Positions 1 through 3,433 of a DNA stretch of 5,370 nt are shown here, one piece after another (within the stretch, counting starts at the first letter, position 1; every line of letters begins with the position of its first letter). Under the pieces are notes generated by a model. The model was given only the letters and a program-made list of their open reading frames with translations, ran no database searches and was not told the origin of the DNA. The DNA is from Hyphomicrobiales bacterium (lineage in GTDB: Bacteria > Pseudomonadota > Alphaproteobacteria > Rhizobiales > Beijerinckiaceae): assembly GCA_003567055.1 (NCBI GenBank), contig PXAW01000154.1:1-5370 (forward strand), read 5' to 3'. A program made the translations under genes and the position numbers.

Positions 1-175
1 CGGGCTCCTTCACTTCGATGCGCTCGAAGCGCAGCGGCGGGCCGTCGCCGAAGCGCGCGCTCACCAGCGCGGTGACGGCGCTGATCTCGTCCGGCGAGAG
101 GGGATCGAGGGGGTGGCGCGCGGCATCCGCACGCGCAGTGGTCCCGCTTGCAGTTTTGGGGGCATGGTCCATCAT
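1..175 (-). CDS. Primary-amine oxidase (copper/TPQ amine oxidase), N-terminal fragment
   Basis: The gene starts at the ATG at 175 and runs off the left edge; 58 codons are visible with no stop. Translated by hand, a short Ala/Thr-rich lead is followed by HPLDPLSPDEISAV (residues 21-34) and then RFGDGPPLRFERIEVKEP (41-58). The HPLDPL-x3-EI opening followed by a phrase ending in a charged 'EP' is typical of the N2 domain start in bacterial and fungal copper amine oxidases. These enzymes oxidise primary amines to aldehyde, ammonia and hydrogen peroxide using a topaquinone cofactor. The catalytic Tyr and the Cu-binding His residues lie outside the window, so activity cannot be judged. The start is an ATG-ATG pair preceded by a purine-rich GGAGAG about 6 bases upstream. 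It lies downstream of, and in the same orientation as, the PaaG-like gene, which would suit aromatic amine catabolism. The identification rests on a short N-terminal signature only. Confidence 0.66.
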   Translation of the reverse strand, partial: MMDHAPKTASGTTARADAARHPLDPLSPDEISAVTALVSARFGDGPPLRFERIEVKEP

Positions 176-187
176 CGGCGCTCTCCG

Positions 188-204
188 TCCGGCAAGAAGC
201 CGGA
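188..204. repeat. Inverted repeat in the amine oxidase leader
   Basis: TCCGGC (188-193) and GCCGGA (199-204) form a perfect 6-bp stem with a 5-base loop (AAGAA on the plus strand), 12 bases upstream of the amine oxidase ATG. In the minus-strand mRNA it would form a small hairpin just before the ribosome binding site. It has no T-tract and is unlikely to be a terminator. It could be an operator, a leader hairpin or chance. Confidence 0.35.
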
Positions 205-290
205 ATTGGCGCAACCACGCGGGAATCCGATTATCGTTTTCTTTGTGATCGGCGGCGTGGCCGCTGTCTCTGGTGGACGGATTGAAGCAG

Positions 291-311
291 CCGGCAACGA
301 GCCCGGCAACG
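291..311. repeat. Direct repeat CCGGCAACG x2
   Basis: CCGGCAACG occurs at 291-299 and again at 303-311, a 12-base period. It is short, but it shares that period with the larger tandem repeat 30 bases further on, so the two may have a common origin by slippage. Confidence 0.5.
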
Positions 312-342
312 CGTATTGCGCTGATCGGGGATGGGTATGGGC

Positions 343-378
343 GAACTTCAGGCGGAACTTCGGGCGGAACTTCAGGCG
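343..378. repeat. Tandem 12-bp repeat, three copies (GAACTTCRGGCG)
   Basis: Three head-to-tail copies of GAACTTCAGGCG / GAACTTCGGGCG / GAACTTCAGGCG occupy 343-378; the outer two are identical and the middle one differs at one base. The array lies 20 bases past the stop codon of the PaaG-like gene, outside any credible coding frame. It may be a slippage-derived minisatellite, or a set of repeated binding sites upstream of the amine oxidase gene. Confidence 0.8.
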
Positions 379-388
379 AACCCGTAGG

Positions 389-408
389 CCGGGCGGCTCA
401 GCGCCCGG
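389..408. repeat. GC stem-loop spanning the PaaG-like stop codon
   Basis: CCGGGCG (389-395) and CGCCCGG (402-408) form a 7-bp perfect stem with a 6-base loop that includes most of the TGA stop of the PaaG-like gene. No run of T follows it on the minus strand, so it does not meet the form of an intrinsic terminator. It may stabilise the 3' end or slow the polymerase. Confidence 0.35.
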
Positions 409-1189
409 TGAAGGCCGGTGCGCGTTTTTCGCGGAAGGCGGTGACACCCTCCTCGAAATCATCACTGCGGCCCAGTTTCGCCTGCAGCCGGGCCTCGAGA
501 TTGAGTTGGCTCGCGAGATCGTTGTCGAGGCTCTCGCGCACGGCCTGTTTCATGGCCTGCTGCGCGAGCGGCGCGCCGGCGGCGAGGCTCTGCGCGAAGG
601 CCCGCGCATCGGCTGCGAAACTCTCATCGGGAAAGACCTTGGCCACGAGCCCCATGCGCAAGGCCTCCCCGGCGGGAACCGGCTCGGCGGTGAGCATCAG
701 GGCGAGTGCGCGTTTGGGGCCGACGAGTCGCGGCAGGATCCAGGTCCCGCCCGCATCGGGGACGAGCGCGATCTTTGCGAAGGCCTGCTGCAAATTCGCC
801 GACTGCGCCGCGATCGCGACATCGCAGGCGAGCGCGATATTCGCCGCCGCCCCCGCTGCCGGCCCGTTCAGTGCGGCGATGGTGAGTTTGGGATAATCGG
901 CAAGTGTCAGGACGAGCGGATTGTATTCGCGCAGGAGCGTCTCTTCCAGATCGGCGCGCCCGTCCGGGCCGAGCGGCATCTCGGCGGTGAGATCCTGGCC
1001 GGCACAGAAGGCACGGCCCGCACCGGTCAGCATGACGACGCGCACGCTCTCGTCCGCCGCGTGCTCGGCGAGCGCTGCGCGCAGTTCCAGATGCATCTGC
1101 GATGTCAGGGCATTGAGACGCGCCGGGCGGTTCAGGGTGATGATCGCGACGGCATCCTCGCGTGTGCTGGTGATCACGGGTTCGCTCAT
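398..1189 (-). CDS. paaG: Enoyl-CoA hydratase/isomerase, PaaG-like
   Basis: This 263-residue cytosolic crotonase-fold protein is full length for the family. It most resembles PaaG, 2-(1,2-epoxy-1,2-dihydrophenyl)acetyl-CoA isomerase, which turns ring-1,2-epoxyphenylacetyl-CoA into its oxepin in aerobic phenylacetate breakdown. Visible signatures: ITLNRPARLNAL (17-28); oxyanion-hole segment GAGRAFCAGQDL (56-67); REYNPLV (87-93); NGPAAGAAAN (108-117); PDAGGTW (144-150), where Asp145 matches the catalytic Asp of PaaG; and the C-terminal FEEGVTAFREKRAPAFTGR. The Asp instead of Glu at that site, together with REYNPLV, argues for PaaG over a plain hydratase. The ATG overlaps the upstream glycosylase stop as ATGA, and a perfect AGGAGG lies 7 bases upstream at 1197-1202, so translation is probably coupled but well initiated. 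A related degradative crotonase remains possible because no other paa gene is in view. Confidence 0.8.
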   Translation of the reverse strand: MSEPVITSTREDAVAIITLNRPARLNALTSQMHLELRAALAEHAADESVRVVMLTGAGRAFCAGQDLTAEMPLGPDGRADLEETLLREYNPLVLTLADYPKLTIAALNGPAAGAAANIALACDVAIAAQSANLQQAFAKIALVPDAGGTWILPRLVGPKRALALMLTAEPVPAGEALRMGLVAKVFPDESFAADARAFAQSLAAGAPLAQQAMKQAVRESLDNDLASQLNLEARLQAKLGRSDDFEEGVTAFREKRAPAFTGR

Positions 1190-1920
1190 CGGTTTTCCTC
1201 CTCGCGCGCGGCATCAGCCATGAGCGCCGCGACATCTTCCCGCAGGATGGGCAAAAGCTCGGCTTCGAACCACGGGTTTTTGCGCAGCCACGCATTGTTG
1301 CGCCAGGACGGATGCGGCAGCGGCAGGATAGGCGGACTCTCCGGGCGCTGATACAGCGCACGCCAGTTCCGCACGGTCTCCGTCAGGCTCGCGCCCATCG
1401 ACTTGCCGAGATGATAGCGCTGGGCATGGATGCCGATGGTCAGGATCAGGGCGAGCCGCGGCAGCCGGCTCAGCACGGGCTCACGCCAGGCGGGCGCGCA
1501 TTCGCGGCGCGGCGGCAGATCCCCGCCCTTGGCATCGTAGCCCGGAAAGCAATGGCCCATCGGCACGATGGCGATGCGGGCGGGATCGTAGAACTGCGCC
1601 TCGTCGAGGCCGAGCCAGTCCCGCAGCCGCACGCCCGAGGGATCGTAGAAAGGCAGGCCCCTGACATGGGCGCGCTTGCCCGGCGCCTGGCTCGCGATCA
1701 GGATGCGTGCGCGGGGATCCGCCTGGATGATCGGGCGCGGATCATGCGGCAGGGGAGGGCCGAACCGGGGCGTATCGCGGCAGATGCGGCAGGCGCGCAA
1801 CTGTCCGATCACGATGTCGAGATCGCCCGATGCCGGGATCTGCGCCGCCGGCACCGATCGACGCGGCTCAGGCGGCGGCACTCGGGCGCGCCTTGAGGGC
1901 GCCGTGCCAGCGCCTGACAT
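1186..1920 (-). CDS. Uracil-DNA glycosylase superfamily protein with Fe-S type cysteines
   Basis: This 244-residue protein has the order expected of family 4-like uracil-DNA glycosylases, which remove uracil from DNA in base excision repair. A Cys pair C-x2-C (Cys44, Cys47 in LRACRICRDT) comes first. Then come the substrate loop ILIASQAPGKRAH (73-85), FYDPSGVRLRDWLG (91-104), a second Cys pair with 16 residues between (Cys124, Cys141), and the motif LPHPSWRN (201-208) near the end. Four cysteines in this arrangement match the [4Fe-4S] ligands of family 4 enzymes. The loop reads SQAPG rather than the usual GEAPG, so it belongs to a divergent subgroup and its base specificity is uncertain. The ATG at 1920 has GGAGG at 1930-1934, 9 bases upstream, and would make the first 17 codons overlap the glutathione transferase gene. 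A GTG at 1881 is an alternative start with a poor ribosome site. The gene overlaps the PaaG-like gene by 4 bases. Confidence 0.8.
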   Translation of the reverse strand: MSGAGTAPSRRARVPPPEPRRSVPAAQIPASGDLDIVIGQLRACRICRDTPRFGPPLPHDPRPIIQADPRARILIASQAPGKRAHVRGLPFYDPSGVRLRDWLGLDEAQFYDPARIAIVPMGHCFPGYDAKGGDLPPRRECAPAWREPVLSRLPRLALILTIGIHAQRYHLGKSMGASLTETVRNWRALYQRPESPPILPLPHPSWRNNAWLRKNPWFEAELLPILREDVAALMADAAREEENR

Positions 1921-2476
1921 GGGTGAATTCCTCCGGGACGGAAAGCTTCGCCGGTTTCATGAAATCGAGTGCCACGAGACCGGTGATGTCGGCGATGCTG
2001 AAATCGCCCGCGAGGAATTCGGTCTTGGCGAGCCGCTCGTCCAGAAGGGCGAGAAACTCCTTCACCTTCGGCTTGTTGGCCTCCCCCCATTCCGGGACCT
2101 GCGGCAGTTCCATCTCGGCCATGGCGGGATGCAGGTGGCGGAATACGGCTGCGACCGTATTGAGCAGACCGAATTCCACCCGCCTTTGCCACATCTCCAC
2201 CTGCGCGCGCTCCAGGGCGCCGGTGCCGAAGAGCGACGGCTTGGGGAAGAGCTCCTCGAAATAGCGGCAGATGGCGATCGATTCGGCGATCACGGCGCCA
2301 TCGTCGAGCACGAGGACGGGTGTGCGCTGCATCGGATTGAGTGCCGTGAATTCCGGTGAGCGCTGCGCCAGCGCCCCGATATCGACGGGCTGCGTCGCCA
2401 CCTCGATGTCCTTTTCCGCCAGATAGATGCGCACCCGTCTCGGATTGGGTGCACGCCCGCCATCATAGAGCTTCAT
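1868..2476 (-). CDS. Glutathione S-transferase family protein
   Basis: The 202-residue protein has the two-domain glutathione transferase layout. The N-terminal thioredoxin-like domain begins MKLYDGGRAPNPRRVRIYLAEK, carries the cis-proline motif RTPVLVLDDG (51-60, Pro53) and the glutathione-binding ESIAICRYFE (65-74, Glu65-Ser66). The helical C-terminal domain has the N-capping motif FSIAD (159-163) and ends in RRWHGALKARPS. Such cytosolic enzymes conjugate or reduce substrates with glutathione. At the position of the usual catalytic Ser/Cys/Tyr this protein has Ala9-Pro10-Asn11; the Asn aligns with Asn11 of the E. coli YfcG (Nu-class) TPNG segment, so a disulfide reductase-like mode is possible. 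It is first in an overlapping unit with the glycosylase and PaaG-like genes. The start has only a G-rich stretch (GGGGG, 2483-2487) as a possible ribosome site. Physiological substrate unknown. Confidence 0.9.
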   Translation of the reverse strand: MKLYDGGRAPNPRRVRIYLAEKDIEVATQPVDIGALAQRSPEFTALNPMQRTPVLVLDDGAVIAESIAICRYFEELFPKPSLFGTGALERAQVEMWQRRVEFGLLNTVAAVFRHLHPAMAEMELPQVPEWGEANKPKVKEFLALLDERLAKTEFLAGDFSIADITGLVALDFMKPAKLSVPEEFTHVRRWHGALKARPSAAA

Positions 2477-2540
2477 CGGTTACCCCCGTTTCGAAGGAGG
2501 GGAGCACAGCGTCGGCGTGGGGTCAATCGCCGGGCGCGTC

Positions 2541-2566
2541 AAGAAAAAGGCCCGGACCTGCCGGGC
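2541..2566 (-). terminator. Intrinsic terminator (distal of a pair)
   Basis: On the minus strand GCCCGG (2566-2561) and CCGGGC (2555-2550) form a 6-bp perfect stem with loop CAGGT. After one C comes TTTTT (2548-2544), then CTT. It is in the correct orientation to stop leftward transcripts coming from the thermonuclease-like gene before they enter the GST operon. Confidence 0.75.
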
Positions 2567-2576
2567 GCACCAAGAG

Positions 2577-2601
2577 AAAAAAGGCCCGGACATGCCGGGC
2601 C
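2577..2601 (-). terminator. Intrinsic terminator (proximal of a pair)
   Basis: On the minus strand GGCCCGG (2601-2595) and CCGGGCC (2589-2583) form a 7-bp perfect stem with loop CATGT, followed directly by six T (2582-2577). It is a textbook rho-independent terminator lying 154 bases past the stop of the thermonuclease-like gene. Its stem and loop nearly duplicate those of the terminator at 2541-2566, with the loop differing by one base. Confidence 0.85.
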
Positions 2602-2647
2602 TGGAGGTAAAGAGGGGGTCTCTCAATGTGACCCTGGAGGGGGTCTC
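2600..2647. repeat. Spaced direct repeat CCTGGAGG...GGGGTCTC
   Basis: CCTGGAGG occurs at 2600-2607 and 2633-2640, and GAGGGGGTCTC at 2612-2622 and 2637-2647. The second copy reads as the first with an 8-base internal segment (TAAAGAGG) removed. The repeat lies just upstream (on the minus strand) of the terminator pair, in non-coding DNA. Confidence 0.6.
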
Positions 2648-2665
2648 GGAACCGCCGCGAATTCC

Positions 2666-2678
2666 GGCACGTCGTGCC
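2666..2678. repeat. 13-bp inverted repeat GGCACG-T-CGTGCC
   Basis: Perfect 6-bp arms around a single central base form a symmetrical, operator-like site in the non-coding stretch. It is 77 bases past the stop codon of the thermonuclease-like gene. No associated promoter is apparent. Confidence 0.4.
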
Positions 2679-2755
2679 CGGCATCGTTTCGGTGTCGGGC
2701 GGATAACGCGGTTGACGGCGTACGGGTTCCGTTGCGGCATTGGGGAGGGGCGGAT

Positions 2756-3346
2756 TCAGTTCAGCCGGGCGCGGATCGCGTTCTCGTCGAAGCTGCCCGA
2801 CCACATGCCGCGCTTCTCGGCCCGGGCCTCGACCTCCTCGTTGCGATAGGTTTCGCCCGTCAATGCATGGCCGGCGAGCACCATCGCGCCGGCGAGGTCG
2901 CGCCCGTCGACGAAACAGCGCGCCACGGTGATGCCGCCGCGCCGCGTATCGCCCGGCACGCAGCGCACCGGATCATCGTCGATCAGGGCGGCGAGGGCAT
3001 CGCGCGCCGCCGCGCCGCAGCGGTAATCGAGATCGTCCCGGCGACAGAACATCTCCGGCGGCGGTGCGGCGATACCTGCCAGCCGGTAGCTGGTTCCCGC
3101 GACCGCGACGACATCGCCGCGCAGGGCGGTGGCATGGCCGAGCACGGCCTCGCTGCCACGATCGACGGCGAGCAGATAGATCACGATGGCGCCGATCGCG
3201 AGCGCCATCAGGGCGAGCAGCCGGCGTGAGCCCGGACGCCCGCGCGCCGAGAGATTGCGCATCATGCGCCGGCGCGCGCGCCGGCCGGCCCGCCGGCGCA
3301 GGGCATAGGCGCGATCGGATTTTTTTTGCTGCGGGTCGATGATCAT
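2756..3346 (-). CDS. Membrane-anchored thermonuclease (SNase)-fold protein, probably catalytically degenerate
   Basis: This 196-residue protein has a very basic N-terminus (residues 12-42, Arg-rich), one membrane helix (about 43-61, LLALMALAIGAIVIYLLAV) and an extracytoplasmic staphylococcal-nuclease-like domain (about 72-190). Recognisable pieces are SYRLAGIAAP (86-95), YRCG (108-111), ITVARCFVDGRDLAGAMVLAGHA (139-161), and the C-terminal YRNEEVEARAEKRGMWSGSF. Active family members have R-L-x-G-I-D-A-P-E. Here the Arg (88) remains, but the Asp is Ala93 and the catalytic Glu position is Pro96. The YGR motif carrying the second catalytic Arg reads GGI (137-139). Cys101, 110, 129 and 144 could form disulfides outside the membrane. 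It is therefore likely a non-nuclease relative. The ATG at 3346 lacks a clear ribosome site; Met28/29 are alternatives, but starting there would remove only the basic lead. Codons 7-9 contain a run of eight A. Confidence 0.78.
   Translation of the reverse strand: MIIDPQQKKSDRAYALRRRAGRRARRRMMRNLSARGRPGSRRLLALMALAIGAIVIYLLAVDRGSEAVLGHATALRGDVVAVAGTSYRLAGIAAPPPEMFCRRDDLDYRCGAAARDALAALIDDDPVRCVPGDTRRGGITVARCFVDGRDLAGAMVLAGHALTGETYRNEEVEARAEKRGMWSGSFDENAIRARLN
3268..3300. repeat. GC-only nested palindromes inside the thermonuclease-like gene
   Basis: GCCGGCGCG|CGCGCCGGC (3268-3285) is a perfect 18-bp palindrome. In addition TGCGCCGGCG (3265-3274) and CGCCGGCGCA (3291-3300) are perfect 10-bp inverted arms. 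They lie in codons 16-28, which encode the Arg/Ala-rich basic segment, so Arg/Ala codon use may explain them. In mRNA they would fold strongly close to the start of translation. Confidence 0.6.
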
Positions 3347-3433
3347 GAGGCCGACATTAACGAATTCTGCGCATGCTGGCGAATGTCATAACGCGAATCG
3401 CTGCGTAAACCGTTAACGGTACTGGTTTTTTGC
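3347..3433. promoter_or_regulatory. Divergent promoter region between the thermonuclease-like and kinase genes
   Basis: The 87 bases between the two divergent starts are clearly more A/T-rich than the flanking genes and must carry both promoters. Two TTAACG elements (3357-3362 and 3413-3418) resemble half-sites of the alphaproteobacterial regulator CtrA, but they are not at the TTAA-N7-TTAA spacing. I cannot place confident -35/-10 pairs for either direction. No purine-rich ribosome site precedes the kinase ATG. Confidence 0.5.
3409..3420. promoter_or_regulatory. Perfect 12-bp palindrome ACCGTTAACGGT
   Basis: ACCGTT/AACGGT is fully symmetrical, sits 13 bases before the kinase ATG and is followed by six T (3426-3431 within GGTTTTTTGC). 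It could be a dimeric regulator's operator for one or both divergent genes. In the kinase mRNA it could form a small leader hairpin over the start region, with weak terminator-like character given the short stem. Confidence 0.5.

Larger units (their letters stand above)
176..397. other. Non-coding gap between PaaG-like and amine oxidase genes
   Basis: This 222-bp gap holds no convincing gene. It must contain any separate promoter for the amine oxidase gene. On the minus strand GATAAT (235 to 230) resembles a -10 element, but I see no good -35 at the right distance. The left part carries the 188-204 inverted repeat and the right part carries short direct repeats with a 12-bp period (291-311 and 343-378). 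A minus-strand reading frame across it (465 to 172) gives a basic, repeat-derived peptide overlapping both flanking genes and is not credible. Confidence 0.5.
2477..2755. other. Non-coding stretch between the thermonuclease-like and GST genes
   Basis: This 279-bp stretch has no credible gene. From right to left along the minus strand it holds a 13-bp inverted repeat (2666-2678), a spaced direct repeat (2600-2647), two intrinsic terminators (2577-2601 and 2541-2566), then 64 bases leading to the GST start. On the minus strand TTGACC (2526 to 2521) looks like a -35 for the GST operon, but no A/T-rich -10 follows at 16-18 bases, so the promoter is not assigned. Confidence 0.55.

Noticed and set aside
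343..378. Possible CRISPR-like array
   Set aside because: The repeat unit is 12 bases and contiguous, with no spacers between copies.
389..408. Intrinsic terminator for the PaaG-like gene
   Set aside because: The stem is good, but no T-run follows on the minus strand and the stop codon lies in the loop.
172..465. Minus-strand 97-residue frame spanning the gap between the PaaG-like and amine oxidase genes
   Set aside because: It overlaps both neighbours, has no supporting ribosome site and includes a peptide repeat produced by the 12-bp tandem DNA repeat.
113..1351. Long plus-strand open frame (about 412 residues) opposite the PaaG-like gene
   Set aside because: It is antisense to a clearly conserved gene, Arg/Gly/His-rich and without any recognisable domain. 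Open antisense frames of this length are common in GC-rich DNA.
2480..2849. Small open frames on both strands across the 2477-2755 non-coding stretch
   Set aside because: They run through two intrinsic terminators and repeats, and none has a recognisable motif or a ribosome site.
3357..3418. Full CtrA binding box
   Set aside because: The two TTAACG elements are 56 bases apart, not in the TTAA-N7-TTAA arrangement. They are kept only as possible half-sites.
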